From Paenibacillus cellulosilyticus (GTDB lineage: Bacteria; Bacillota; Bacilli; Paenibacillales; Paenibacillaceae): DNA of 64,000 nt. The stretch spans positions 1-64,000 of the forward strand of contig NZ_QGTQ01000030.1 in NCBI RefSeq assembly GCF_003182255.1. Direction: 5' to 3'. Below the pieces are notes generated by a model. The model searched no databases. It saw only the letters and a program-made list of their open reading frames with translations, and was not told the origin of the DNA. Positions 9,101-17,812 of this stretch are shown here, piece by piece. Made by a program: the position numbers and the translations under genes. Every line of letters begins with the position of its first letter. Position 1 is the first letter of the stretch.

Positions 9101-9879
9101 AGGTTTCCATTGTTGTATTAGATTTAGATGGAACCTTTCTAAATTCTGAAAAGCAGATTTCGGAAAGGAATTATAATGCTGTCATGAAGTGCCATCAGCA
9201 AGGAATGAAAATTATCTTTGCCACGGCACGGCCTCCAAGATCGGTGAAATACTTTCTGCCGGAAGACTTGAGAGGAATAGGCTCCTTCATTTATTACAAC
9301 GGTGCTTATATAGAATGTCCGCTGACAGGTATTAATCATCATGAACTGATTCATTCAAAGCTTACTGCTGAATTATTAGACTACTGTATAACTAACAATC
9401 CAGAGCTTGATATAAATCTGGAAGTGAAGGATGAATGGATGAGCCTGAAGGAATATGACTATTCATCGGTAACGAAGGTGAGAGAGTTCCCAGTTATTAA
9501 ATCATTGGATGAGCTCAAGAAGCAGGAAGCGACCAAGGTTCTTTGTTCAGGAAAGATAGATGTTGATTCTTTGAAAGAGAGATTTTCAAACAAACTGAAT
9601 ATTGTCGTTACGGATAACGGAGAGCTTGTTCAAATTTCTTCAGATAAGGCTTCTAAAGAAACAGCAGTCACTTTATTATGTGAGCGCTTAGGAGTTCCTC
9701 TCGAAGAAGTAATGGTATTCGGTGATGATTACAACGACGTCGGATTATTCAAAATCTGTGGTTGGCCTGTCGCAATGGGAAACGCTGTAGGTGATTTAAA
9801 AGAGATCGCTAAAGAAATTACAGATACCAATGATGATGACGGGGTTGCTAAGGTATTGGAGAGATCGAAGGGATACTGA
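9097..9879 (+). CDS. HAD-IIB (Cof-type) phosphatase
   Basis: 260 aa. Motif I is VLDLDGTFLNS with Asp9 (nucleophile) and Asp11, motif II FATARPP, then a C2-type cap, the conserved Lys in SSDKASKETA and motif IV GDDYNDVGLF. This is the Cof/YbjI class that dephosphorylates sugar phosphates, FMN or pyridoxal phosphate. The start overlaps the stop of the VOC gene by four bases. No pathway neighbours. Confidence 0.85.
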   Translation: MKVSIVVLDLDGTFLNSEKQISERNYNAVMKCHQQGMKIIFATARPPRSVKYFLPEDLRGIGSFIYYNGAYIECPLTGINHHELIHSKLTAELLDYCITNNPELDINLEVKDEWMSLKEYDYSSVTKVREFPVIKSLDELKKQEATKVLCSGKIDVDSLKERFSNKLNIVVTDNGELVQISSDKASKETAVTLLCERLGVPLEEVMVFGDDYNDVGLFKICGWPVAMGNAVGDLKEIAKEITDTNDDDGVAKVLERSKGY

Positions 9880-9919
9880 AGACAAAGATGTATGGACTTC
9901 GGTAAAGGAGAAAACAAGA

Positions 9920-10543
9920 GTGGAAAGACTCAAATACTTGCATGAAACAAACAAGAATATTATTATAACAGGCATTCCGAGAGCAGGAAAATCAACAGTG
10001 GCTTTTGAGATCAGTAAGCGACTGAATTACAACCTAGTTCAGCTTGATTCAATTGTTGAAGCCATGAAAAGAGCTTTTCCAGACTTTGAGGTTATAAAGA
10101 AACCAGACGGAATCATGGAGGTAAGTAAGTCTACCCCTTTTATAATTGAATATTTAAAAGAACTGAATGATGATCCGCCGAGAAAAAAGGGTATTAATTA
10201 TGTTATTGAAGGCAGCGATATAGACTTAAATGAGTTCTATAAACATTTTGCTAAAGATGATTTTATAGTCGTGGGGATATGCTATTTGGATCGATCTGCA
10301 GAAGAGATTTATCACACAATGAAGAAGTATGACACCATCATCGACTGGAGCTACTATATGGAGGATGATGAACTGCTGAAATATTCCGAGGCTTTAGTAA
10401 GTCGTAATAAACGTTACGCAGAATCGTTTCAGAAGCATGATATCAAGTACTATGATGTCTCTCATGACCGAAATAAGGTTCTGAAGGAAATCGAAAATGA
10501 TATCGTTAGGGAAGTACAAAGCAACTCGTGGGAGCCATTGTAA
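9920..10543 (+). CDS. P-loop kinase-like protein
   Basis: 207 aa with Walker A GIPRAGKST at about residues 16-24 and a LVQLDSIVEAM segment resembling the substrate site of adenylylsulfate or chloramphenicol-type kinases. GTG 9920 is chosen because AAAGGAG ends nine bases before it; longer in-frame starts lie inside the HAD gene. Predicted to phosphorylate a small molecule, identity unknown. Confidence 0.7.
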   Translation: MERLKYLHETNKNIIITGIPRAGKSTVAFEISKRLNYNLVQLDSIVEAMKRAFPDFEVIKKPDGIMEVSKSTPFIIEYLKELNDDPPRKKGINYVIEGSDIDLNEFYKHFAKDDFIVVGICYLDRSAEEIYHTMKKYDTIIDWSYYMEDDELLKYSEALVSRNKRYAESFQKHDIKYYDVSHDRNKVLKEIENDIVREVQSNSWEPL

Positions 10544-10577
10544 AACAAAACAAAAAACGAAATGGAGAGATGAGGAA

Positions 10578-10943
10578 ATGACGAACGAGATTAAGGTAAT
10601 TAATAACCAAATTCATTTTGTATTTGTACCCGTAAAAAACATGGAGAATGCTGTGAAGTTCTATAGCAGTATATTAGGCTTGACCATTAAGCCAGGGCCT
10701 TATGAGAACATTTATAATCTTGATATTCCATCTCCGAACATTGTATTGGATAGCAACTTGGAAGAAGGATTCGTACCGGCGAAGCATCCATTATTTACAT
10801 TCGTTGCGAATGACCTTAACCGAGCGCAACAGTTGATTACTGAAGCAGGAGGATTTGTAAGGGATATTGTGTCATTTGATGATCTCTCCTTCTTTGTATT
10901 TGATGATTTGGATGGAAATCGAATCACGATCGTAAATCGATAG
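10578..10943 (+). CDS. VOC/glyoxalase family protein
   Basis: 121-aa VOC protein: IHFVFVPVKNMENAVKFYSS, then ILGLTIK, the LFTFVANDLNRAQQL second module and the DDLDGNRITIV end. Start at ATG after a purine-rich GGAGAGATGAGG. Second of three VOC or P-loop genes clustered here. Substrate unknown. Confidence 0.8.
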   Translation: MTNEIKVINNQIHFVFVPVKNMENAVKFYSSILGLTIKPGPYENIYNLDIPSPNIVLDSNLEEGFVPAKHPLFTFVANDLNRAQQLITEAGGFVRDIVSFDDLSFFVFDDLDGNRITIVNR

Positions 10944-10993
10944 TTCAGTGTTGGCTGCGTCTGGTGACTCCAAGTCAAAACCGGAGGGCTCAT

Positions 10994-11584
10994 ATGCTGA
11001 AATTATTGATTGTCTCCGACGAAGAATCGAAATATATATGGGATCATTTTGATCCGAATCGATTTAAAGACATCGACCTTATTATTTCATGTGGGGATCT
11101 CAAGCCTGAATATTTATCATTCTTGGTGAGCATGATTCATGCTCCTTTATTGTATGTGCACGGAAATCATGATGCGAAGTATCAGACAAGCCCGCCAGAG
11201 GGCTGCGAATGTATTGAAGATGTAATCGTACAATATAAAGGCCTTCGCATTATGGGTCTAGGTGGGAGTTATCGGTATTCTCCAGGGGAACATCAATACT
11301 CCGAAAGACAAATGAGGCGAAGGATCACTAAATTAAAATATAAGCTGTGGAGGAATAAGGGGATCGATATCGTTGTTACGCATGCTCCGGCGTACAAGAT
11401 TGGTGACGGTGAAGATCTATGTCACAGAGGGTTTGAATGCTTTGTAGAATTGATCAATAAATATAACCCTCGATTGTTACTCCACGGACATCAACATCTG
11501 AATTATGGCAGGAATCAACGAATCCATTATCTCAATGGAACACAAATCATAAATGCATTTGGTTATTACATCGTAGAGATTTAG
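10994..11584 (+). CDS. metallophosphoesterase
   Basis: 196 aa. Metal-site motifs are CGDLKPEY, HGNHD, THAPAY and HGHQH in the right order for calcineurin-like phosphoesterases. The first motif, normally DxH, reads SDEESKY; a SDEE opening is typical of a clostridial/bacillar subgroup, so the enzyme is probably active. Phosphodiester substrate unknown. ATG follows CCGGAGGG. Confidence 0.8.
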   Translation: MLKLLIVSDEESKYIWDHFDPNRFKDIDLIISCGDLKPEYLSFLVSMIHAPLLYVHGNHDAKYQTSPPEGCECIEDVIVQYKGLRIMGLGGSYRYSPGEHQYSERQMRRRITKLKYKLWRNKGIDIVVTHAPAYKIGDGEDLCHRGFECFVELINKYNPRLLLHGHQHLNYGRNQRIHYLNGTQIINAFGYYIVEI

Positions 11585-11722
11585 CATCTTCCGAGAAAGT
11601 GGGGGTAACGTCAATGCGACGAACGAATATGTTGACTCTCAGAAAGGTATTTAGATGCTCAGGGTGAATTGGAAGAAGCGACAAGACCTTTGGAATGAAG
11701 ATAGCTTGATGAGGTGATAAGT

Positions 11723-12124
11723 ATGAAAGAGATTGAACAGTTTCACCTATGCTTCGATCAAGATGGACGGGAAATTGAAGTATTAGATGGTCTTCGCATA
11801 GATGCTGAAACGATCAGAATTGAAGAGAATCCGATCTTTTATGATCGTGTATCATATGGAGACGTAATACGAATTAGAAGAGATAAAGATATCTTTTATT
11901 ACATAGAGACAATCAAGAAATCGGAATTGGTAAGGCATGCAAGGCTGTTAACTCAGGAGACTAGTCAGTCGAGAGAAATCGAAAGCATCATGAACAGAGT
12001 AGTAAGATATGATGGCAGAGCTGAAATTGTTTTCGGAGGCATACTGATCGTTAATATTCCAAGAGAGCATGAAGAAGAGATACTGCAAGAACTAAATGAG
12101 ATCGTGATGAATGCTAAAGAATAG
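11723..12124 (+). CDS. DUF4265-like hypothetical protein
   Basis: 133-aa cytoplasmic protein. The stretch IEENPIFYDRVSYGDVIRI resembles the core of DUF4265 proteins (a YGDVV-type turn followed by charged strands). The C-terminal half is helical and acidic. ATG follows GAGGTGATAAGT; an earlier in-frame GTG is part of that ribosome site. Family assignment is tentative. Confidence 0.5.
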   Translation: MKEIEQFHLCFDQDGREIEVLDGLRIDAETIRIEENPIFYDRVSYGDVIRIRRDKDIFYYIETIKKSELVRHARLLTQETSQSREIESIMNRVVRYDGRAEIVFGGILIVNIPREHEEEILQELNEIVMNAKE

Positions 12125-12180
12125 GAACGGCAGCGGCATTCAATAGAAGCGTGTTGAATAAGGGAATTAAAGAGTTGATG

Positions 12181-12214
12181 TATACCATTACCATTATTTA
12201 GTGGTAGTGGTATA
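12181..12214. terminator. long 15-bp hairpin
   Basis: A 34-base inverted repeat, stem 12181-12195 with 12200-12214, loop ATTT. All 15 pairs form if two G-T pairs are allowed. It is followed by only a short TTTG. It is either a weak terminator or a processing/stability hairpin between the DUF4265-like gene and the next genes. Confidence 0.55.
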
Positions 12215-12276
12215 TTTGTATGGGTAGGTACATTCACATGACTTAACCCAGATTACATTGAGATGGAGTGCTGCTG

Positions 12277-12351
12277 ATGATTGAATGTCCTTGGTGCCAT
12301 TAAGAAATTGAGATTCCATTCGGAATGTCTGGAGGATATATTCATGAATAG
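12277..12351 (+). pseudogene. tiny zinc-ribbon remnant with nonsense codon
   Basis: ATG followed by a CPWCH knuckle, then TAA at 12301-12303, then an in-frame continuation EIEIPFGMSGG ending at 12349-12351. This looks like a short zinc-finger-type protein interrupted by one stop. Only 24 codons in total, so support is weak. Confidence 0.3.
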
Positions 12352-12383
12352 TCCCAATAAAATATATCTTAAGGTGATTATAT

Positions 12384-12971
12384 ATGAGAGATATTGAGCT
12401 TGAAGGTGAAAGGATAAAGCTAATACCAGCTTCATACGAGCATGTAGAAGAGCTGTTTAATGTTAGTGGTAATCATGAACTTTGGAGATACAGTCCTTCA
12501 AGTATTTCTACAATTGAAGATATGCATAATACAATGGATTCGTGGATGAGATTGAAGGAGCAGGGAGTAAGATATCCCTTTGTAATTATGGATAAAGCGA
12601 CGAATGAGATTGTAGGCAGTACAAGCTACTTAGACATATCATTATCAAATCGAAAACTTGAAATTGGAGGGACGTGGTTAGACCCTAAAGTACAGAGAAC
12701 TAGGGTTAATACCGAATGTAAGTATTTGTTGCTTAAGTATGGATTTGAAAGCCTACAGCTTTTACGTATACAATTTAAAACAGATGCTAAAAATGAAAAA
12801 TCAAACCTTGCAATCCAACGGATCGGGGCCCAATACGAAGGCACCATAAGACAAGACATGATCCTTCATAATGGGCACATCAGAGATACTAATATATATA
12901 GCATTTTGAACTCGGAATGGAATGTTGTAAGAGATAAACTAACAGAATATTTGAATATCAAATACATGTAA
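12384..12971 (+). CDS. GNAT acetyltransferase, RimJ/RimL-like
   Basis: 195 aa. GNAT of the ribosomal-protein N-acetyltransferase type: LEGERIKLIPASYEHVEELF start, then a VQRTRVNTECKYLLL acetyl-CoA segment that lacks the classical glycine loop, as usual for this subgroup. The gene at 33714-34289 is a close subfamily relative (TRVNTEAKYLML). ATG after AAGGTGA. Confidence 0.8.
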   Translation: MRDIELEGERIKLIPASYEHVEELFNVSGNHELWRYSPSSISTIEDMHNTMDSWMRLKEQGVRYPFVIMDKATNEIVGSTSYLDISLSNRKLEIGGTWLDPKVQRTRVNTECKYLLLKYGFESLQLLRIQFKTDAKNEKSNLAIQRIGAQYEGTIRQDMILHNGHIRDTNIYSILNSEWNVVRDKLTEYLNIKYM

Positions 12972-12987
12972 GGATAGGTGAAATTGT

Positions 12988-13341
12988 ATAGAAATACTTT
13001 TTGTATGCAGTCGGAAGATTATTGGATTAGCAGTTATTTTACTCTTGCTAGGTATACTGCTTTATTTTTTGAACACACGAGTCTGGATAGAAAAGTACAC
13101 ATTAATGGGCGATACCCTTAGATTCGAGAATAATGTTTATATAAGTAAAGGTGCCAATTCAGAATCGGATACAGACAATCTTGGTGAAACAATTGGTATT
13201 GCAGTATCTGGGAAGCGGACCGTGGCCGATTATATTTGGCCCGTTTGGATTTATGAGTATAAGGATGATAAAGAACATAATCGTATTTTTGTGAGGGGAC
13301 TAATGGATCTAGGAAGTGCGTATATAAAGCAATCGAAGTGA
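12988..13341 (+). CDS. membrane-anchored hypothetical protein, possible ATA start
   Basis: The frame encodes an N-terminal membrane helix (IIGLAVILLLLGILLYFL) and a soluble domain of about 75 residues with no known motif. No ATG, GTG or TTG occurs before the helix in this frame. An ATA at 12988 sits six bases after AGGTGA (12976-12981), giving 117 aa. The first ordinary start, TTG 13045, would cut into the helix and has no ribosome site. So either ATA is used or the start codon has decayed. Confidence 0.5.
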   Translation: MEILFVCSRKIIGLAVILLLLGILLYFLNTRVWIEKYTLMGDTLRFENNVYISKGANSESDTDNLGETIGIAVSGKRTVADYIWPVWIYEYKDDKEHNRIFVRGLMDLGSAYIKQSK

Positions 13342-13369
13342 GAGTTAGGCATAGAAGGGAGTCTGACAT

Positions 13370-13939
13370 ATGAGCGAGTTTAGCGAAAGTTATCATCTGT
13401 TCTCAACGGATCAGAATGATGGAGTTAAGTTGCTGAAACGTGCCTGGCTGCAAGGTTATGTTTATCCGGCAAGTAATAACTGGGTAACCATCCTACCAAG
13501 CGGGAAGAATTTTCAACCTAATAAACGTCTGATCAGAAGCAATAAGAGTGTATTGGTTCATTTCGTAAATGCGGAAGACCATGGCTGGTCAATTAGTATA
13601 TATGATGAGAATAAACGCACGTTTCATTATGAATGTACATGGGAAGATGACATTGAAATTAATCAAGACGAATATAATCGAGAACGCATGGTAGAACTCA
13701 TTAATCAAAACCCCAACAAACTCACTTCGGTAACTCCACTAGATATAACGAAGATCTTCTATGTTTCTGATTTCGACGACCTTGCAGAAAGAGATCCTGT
13801 TCATCAAATAGCTAGCTTATTACGTTTAGAGCATTATGAGTGGATATCGTTCCATTATGTTCAAAGCGAATATAAGGAAAACCCAACGGAAATGAGTAAC
13901 AGGGGAATCAGGATCATTAAAGGTTTACTTTCATTCTAA
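13370..13939 (+). CDS. hypothetical protein
   Basis: 189-aa acidic cytoplasmic protein rich in Trp, Tyr and Asn, with no signal peptide or membrane segment. It has a predicted beta-rich middle (VLVHFVNAEDHGWSISIYDE) and a helical end. I do not recognise a family. Composition and context resemble the immunity-like DUF proteins of this array, but that is only an impression. ATG follows AGAAGGGAG. Confidence 0.6.
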   Translation: MSEFSESYHLFSTDQNDGVKLLKRAWLQGYVYPASNNWVTILPSGKNFQPNKRLIRSNKSVLVHFVNAEDHGWSISIYDENKRTFHYECTWEDDIEINQDEYNRERMVELINQNPNKLTSVTPLDITKIFYVSDFDDLAERDPVHQIASLLRLEHYEWISFHYVQSEYKENPTEMSNRGIRIIKGLLSF

Positions 13940-14023
13940 TCTAACCCGTAAAGAAAACGTCCGAACCTTGCATGACAGGGACAGTCGTCGGGTCCATACT
14001 ATATAAGATTCGGAGTGGTTTAC

Positions 14024-14443
14024 ATGTCATTAGTGATATCGAATAACATTGATGCTGAGAATAAAGATTACGTAAGGGATAAGATGATAACGTTTAATCT
14101 CAAGCATTTTCCGGATGATCTGAAAGGACGCTATCAAGAATTGAAGCTGCATTTGGTTAATAATAGCGGCGAGATATTCGGAGGTATTGTTGGAGAGTTT
14201 TGTTGGAATTGGCTGGAGATTCACTATTTGTATGTTGAAGAAGAACAACGCAAATCAGGTTATGGAAGAGCGCTGCTCAGAGAAGCAGAGAAGATGGCGA
14301 TAGAGAAACAATGTGATTTTATTAAACTAGATACACTGAGCTTTCAAGCGTTGGACTTTTATTTGAAAGAAGGATTCCAGATCTATGGAACAATAGAGAA
14401 TGCCGGTCGGCATACGCATTATTTTTTAAAGAAGGATTTGTAG
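14024..14443 (+). CDS. GNAT acetyltransferase
   Basis: 139 aa. The GNAT core is LEIHYLYVEEEQRKSGYGRALL, then a KLDTLSFQALDFYLKEGF block. ATG 14024 sits five bases after GGAGTGG; the GTG inside that site is not used as a start. The end of the protein (HTHYFLKKDL) is typical of the family. A terminator follows directly. Confidence 0.85.
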   Translation: MSLVISNNIDAENKDYVRDKMITFNLKHFPDDLKGRYQELKLHLVNNSGEIFGGIVGEFCWNWLEIHYLYVEEEQRKSGYGRALLREAEKMAIEKQCDFIKLDTLSFQALDFYLKEGFQIYGTIENAGRHTHYFLKKDL

Positions 14444-14457
14444 AAAAGCTAATTGTG

Positions 14458-14512
14458 AAGTGCTGACAGCCGATCGGTTTGGAGAAACTGATTGAAGCTT
14501 CGGCACTTTTTT
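14458..14512 (+). terminator. rho-independent terminator
   Basis: Base stem AAGTGCTGA (14458-14466) pairs with TTCGGCACTT (ending 14508), with an inner imperfect stem, then a run of six T. It closes the transcription unit ending with the 14024 GNAT gene. Confidence 0.7.
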
Positions 14513-14525
14513 GTATATCAATTAT

Positions 14526-14563
14526 ATAGTGCCAGCGGGAAAGGAATGGGATACAATACCAAT
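14526..14563 (+). repeat. boundary repeat copy 1 (ATAGTGCCA-N11-ATGGGATACAATACCAAT)
   Basis: Shared with 38459-38496: identical 9-base and 18-base blocks with exactly 11 unmatched bases between. In both places the repeat starts 13 bases after the T-run of a terminator. It could be a conserved promoter: GTGCCA, 17 bases, then TACAAT. The Nudix gene starts 123 bases downstream. Confidence 0.6.
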
Positions 14564-14686
14564 TAAAGGAATATAGGTGTTGAGCAACGCGTTATCCGAG
14601 AAATTTAAATCAAGAGACAGATATGAAGAATAACTTGTTGTATTTTACATTGAGAGCAAAATAATCGAGGAGGTTGAGGCAGCTCT

Positions 14687-15124
14687 ATGAAGAGAATCAA
14701 TGTTGTTTACTCGTTGATTACCGATCAATCGAAAACAAAAATATTAATGGTGAAAAATAAAGACAATGATCGTTGGTCACTTCCAGGTGGTGCTGTAGAA
14801 GAAGATGAGTCTCTTGAAGCAGCTGCTATCAGGGAGGCAAATGAAGAAACGGGATTCGATATTAAAGTGTTTGGTATAGTAGCTGTCAATGAAGCCATAT
14901 TGGAGAAGTACGAGGAACATGCGTTATTTATTACTTTTAGAGCGGAGATTATAGGTGGCAACCAGGAATTAGTTAGACCAGAAGAAATCTCAGATATTCA
15001 ATGGATTGATATACATAAAGCAGATCAATTAATGCCCTATTATAAAGGGGGGTTAAGTGGAATTATTCGTAAAGATACGGAGATTACTTATTTCAATGAA
15101 GGCAGAGTATGGTTGTTAAGTTAG
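14687..15124 (+). CDS. Nudix hydrolase
   Basis: 145 aa with a complete Nudix box beginning GGAVEEDES and ending REANEETG (about residues 37-59). It would hydrolyse nucleoside diphosphate-linked compounds with Mg or Mn. ATG follows GAGGAGG at 14668-14674, so spacing is longer than usual. It follows a terminator and candidate promoter, so it may begin a new transcription unit. Confidence 0.85.
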   Translation: MKRINVVYSLITDQSKTKILMVKNKDNDRWSLPGGAVEEDESLEAAAIREANEETGFDIKVFGIVAVNEAILEKYEEHALFITFRAEIIGGNQELVRPEEISDIQWIDIHKADQLMPYYKGGLSGIIRKDTEITYFNEGRVWLLS

Positions 15125-15162
15125 TAATAGCATAACTAATTTGCGCAAGAAGGTGACGAGAA

Positions 15163-15702
15163 CTGATCAGAAAAGCGAATCGCGGCGACCTTGATTTTAT
15201 GGTTCAAATTGATCTGGAAGATGAAGGAGTGACTTTATCTGTAGAACATCAATTGTCTGAAGAAGAGTTGAGATTACATCGAGAGAAGATCATGAGATTT
15301 GTAACAGAGGCAGACAGGGGAGCATTTATTTGTGAAGATGGAACTGGAGCAAGAATTGGATTATTAATGTACTCGATCGTCAATCGAGAGGGAGAGTACT
15401 TATGGCCGACCATTTTCCGCGAACTCGATAGGGGAATGCTTCAAGAAGACGGACGCTTTATTGAGATTTTTCAATTATGGGTCCATCCCGACCATCGAAG
15501 ATCTGGGATAGCTACAAAGTTAAAATTACAACTCGAAGAAGAAGCAAGGATAGTACTTGTGAATTTAATTTATACCCACACAGAAGAACGTAATCTGCAT
15601 GTCTTGAAGTTGAATGAAAGGCTTGGATATAGAGAAGTACGACGAGGTCCGATCTGGGATGAAGTAGTTCGAGTAAGTTTAATCAAACAGCTCTCTTGTT
15701 AA
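15163..15702 (+). CDS. GNAT acetyltransferase with probable CTG start
   Basis: 179 aa if initiated at CTG 15163, six bases after a perfect AAGGTGA (15150-15156); this restores the usual GNAT opening IRKANRGDLDFM. The first ATG (15199) is twelve codons inside and has no ribosome site. The core is IFQLWVHPDHRRSGIATKLK, then a LHVLKLNERLGY block. Substrate unknown. The start codon is the unusual point. Confidence 0.75.
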   Translation: MIRKANRGDLDFMVQIDLEDEGVTLSVEHQLSEEELRLHREKIMRFVTEADRGAFICEDGTGARIGLLMYSIVNREGEYLWPTIFRELDRGMLQEDGRFIEIFQLWVHPDHRRSGIATKLKLQLEEEARIVLVNLIYTHTEERNLHVLKLNERLGYREVRRGPIWDEVVRVSLIKQLSC

Positions 15703-15724
15703 TTTAGTTCAATGGGGGTAAGTT

Positions 15725-15916
15725 ATGATTGTATTTGCTTATGTAGGAATATTTGCAATGCCGGTAATCGGGTACTTGTTTGTATTGTTCTTATTGAGAG
15801 CGATTCAAAGGATTGTTAAAAATAAGCGTTATACAGTAGAGCTATTCTGGAGCGGGTTGTTCTTTGCATTGATTGTTTGGACAATAGCTCTATTACTTAT
15901 TTTTCCTGTGAATTGA
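15725..15916 (+). CDS. small two-helix membrane protein
   Basis: 63 aa: two hydrophobic helices (about residues 3-23 and 42-60) joined by a basic loop AIQRIVKNKRYT. ATG follows GGGGGTAAGTT. Similar in size and layout to several other small membrane proteins in the array; function unknown. Confidence 0.55.
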   Translation: MIVFAYVGIFAMPVIGYLFVLFLLRAIQRIVKNKRYTVELFWSGLFFALIVWTIALLLIFPVN

Positions 15917-15995
15917 ATTTGGAAGGAAGATGTTAAGCTGAGCAGCTTTAGTGAGCTGCTAGGTATAAGTCTGATATAAAAGAAGGATGAGGCAC

Positions 15996-16496
15996 TTGGA
16001 AATCCGGCAAATGTCAACGGCATTTCTTATTAATGAAGATAAGGTTCTGCTGATGAAGAAAGAGACAAGTAAGGTATCGGATGAACCTTTTTGGACGGGA
16101 TTAGGTGGACATCTTGAGCCTTATGAATTGAATTCACCAATGAAGGCCTGTTATCGAGAAATCCTTGAGGAATCGGGGATCGCGGAATCAGACATCGAAG
16201 ATCTGAAGCTAAGATATATCCTGCTCAGAATTAAAAATGATGAGATCAGACAACAGTTTGTTTATTTTGGGAGAACGACAAAGACCGATTTTGTGAATTC
16301 AGACGAGGGTGAATTGCATTGGCAACGGATGAGTGAGTTGAAGGGAATACGTTTCTCAAGGATTGTCGCGTTCATGTTGGAGGATTATCAAAGTCATCCG
16401 AATAGAGATGAAGTAATGGTGGGCACTATCACGATGGATGCAGAGATGACTCCGACAATGCAGTGGTCGGAGCTGAGAGATCCGTTGGTTTTTTGA
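15996..16496 (+). CDS. Nudix hydrolase
   Basis: 166 aa. The Nudix box runs from GGHLEPYELNSP to REILEESG at about residues 36-60. It also has the MSTAFLINEDKVLLMKK strand typical of the family. TTG 15996 is preferred (eight bases after AGAAGGA); an ATG at 15987 overlaps the ribosome site. Substrate not deducible. Confidence 0.8.
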   Translation: MEIRQMSTAFLINEDKVLLMKKETSKVSDEPFWTGLGGHLEPYELNSPMKACYREILEESGIAESDIEDLKLRYILLRIKNDEIRQQFVYFGRTTKTDFVNSDEGELHWQRMSELKGIRFSRIVAFMLEDYQSHPNRDEVMVGTITMDAEMTPTMQWSELRDPLVF

Positions 16497-16528
16497 ACAT
16501 CACTTTCAATTAAGGAAGGATCTATTTT

Positions 16529-17026
16529 ATGATCACAATCTCTTGTACGAAAAAGCTATTTGAACTAAGCTCTTTTGTTGAAGAAACGAATATATCAACA
16601 AATGATGAACTATTCAGTTGGCATGCTAACGTGTTTCGTATGGCAAGAAGGAACAACCTCATTCTTATGAATAATAAGACTAGATATTGCTTTATTTTGT
16701 TTGGAATCAAGAAGGAACACTTTAGGGACTTTAATGAACTTTTTGTTAGCTCGCTAATCGATAATCTTGCTTATGAGGGCATTCCAGATTCCAATATAAA
16801 GAATTACATAGAGAATGCAAGTTCAATTCGGTTCACAAAGACGTATGATCGAAGTGTTCTTGGTTCAATGACGGATATGGTCAAAATGACAGATTTTTTA
16901 ATTGAAGAATATTTACCAATAACAGAAATGAATATACTGGAACTAAATAAGATAAATAATCACACTCCAATAGTAAAACTGAATAACTTCCCAGATATCA
17001 TGATGAAAAGTGCCCTGGGAATTTGA
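16529..17026 (+). CDS. DUF6933-like protein
   Basis: 165 aa. The N terminus ISCTKKLFEL, followed by LFSWHANVFRMARRNNLILMN and a YCFILFGIKKEHF strand, matches the pattern of DUF6933 proteins (CTKKL...WHA...RR...L.N). Function is unknown. ATG follows AAGGAAGGA. Low G+C. Confidence 0.6.
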   Translation: MITISCTKKLFELSSFVEETNISTNDELFSWHANVFRMARRNNLILMNNKTRYCFILFGIKKEHFRDFNELFVSSLIDNLAYEGIPDSNIKNYIENASSIRFTKTYDRSVLGSMTDMVKMTDFLIEEYLPITEMNILELNKINNHTPIVKLNNFPDIMMKSALGI

Positions 17027-17167
17027 ATAACGGGGTTCAGCATGTGGAGTATAAGAGATGCTCATTTAGACAAACAGAGAAGAGAGGAAAGCATTTTTCC
17101 ACTGATATGCGTTGGTGTCAAGCAATCTGTGACAAGCAGGAGCATAGTAAAGAAAGTAGGAATCTCT

Positions 17168-17725
17168 ATGGAAACAACGACATCGATATATTTTGTCAGA
17201 CATGCAGAATCTGCTTATGAGATTGGGAAAGAACGATCACGGGGATTAACGAATACCGGTGAAGAAGATGCTCGTAAGGTTAGTGTAATTTTACATAATG
17301 AAGAAATTGATTACTATGTATCAAGTCCATATGAACGTGCAATACAAACCATTAAGGATGCTGCTGGAACGAATGAAATTCTATTGATGGAAGACCTGAG
17401 GGAGAGAGAAATTGGAAAAATACCTGAGAATAAGTTCAAAGAATCGAAGTTGAAGGTATATCGCGATTTCGATTATTCTTTCCCTGATGGAGAGTCCTCT
17501 TCAGAAGCCCAGCAAAGGGCGGTAATGATATTATTAGGCTTACTCGAAACCTACGAGGGTAAGAAAATAGTCATTGGAACTCACGGGGATATTATGACGT
17601 TAATGATGAACTATTTTGATGAATGCTATCAATTCGAGTTCTGGGAATCGACGACGATGCCGGATATTTATAAGCTGGACTTCAATAAGACTAGTTTAAT
17701 GAAAGTGACACGAAAGTGGGCGTAA
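17168..17725 (+). CDS. histidine phosphatase family protein
   Basis: 185 aa. The phosphohistidine motif is YFVRHAES, the second conserved Arg sits in SSPYERAIQT and the second His in GTHGDIM. Branch-1 phosphoglycerate-mutase-like fold; it acts on small phosphoesters. ATG follows AGTAGGA. The 141 bases before it contain an in-frame extension without a ribosome site, so they are treated as non-coding. Confidence 0.85.
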   Translation: METTTSIYFVRHAESAYEIGKERSRGLTNTGEEDARKVSVILHNEEIDYYVSSPYERAIQTIKDAAGTNEILLMEDLREREIGKIPENKFKESKLKVYRDFDYSFPDGESSSEAQQRAVMILLGLLETYEGKKIVIGTHGDIMTLMMNYFDECYQFEFWESTTMPDIYKLDFNKTSLMKVTRKWA

Positions 17726-17812
17726 GATTTTGAAAGGGCTGTGATGAAGTTTAACGGCAAGCAGCTGCCCAAATGAACCGTTTGGAAGAAATTTTTAGAA
17801 AGCCGGTGTTGT

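Noticed and set aside
14546-14566. Tiny peptide (Met-Gly-Tyr-Asn-Thr-Asn) encoded by the boundary repeat
   Set aside because: Only six codons and no clear ribosome site; a promoter or recombination element explains the conservation better.
17027-17167. N-terminal extension of the 17168 histidine phosphatase
   Set aside because: The frame is open, but the catalytic RHA motif normally lies within the first ten residues and the ATG at 17168 has its own ribosome site.
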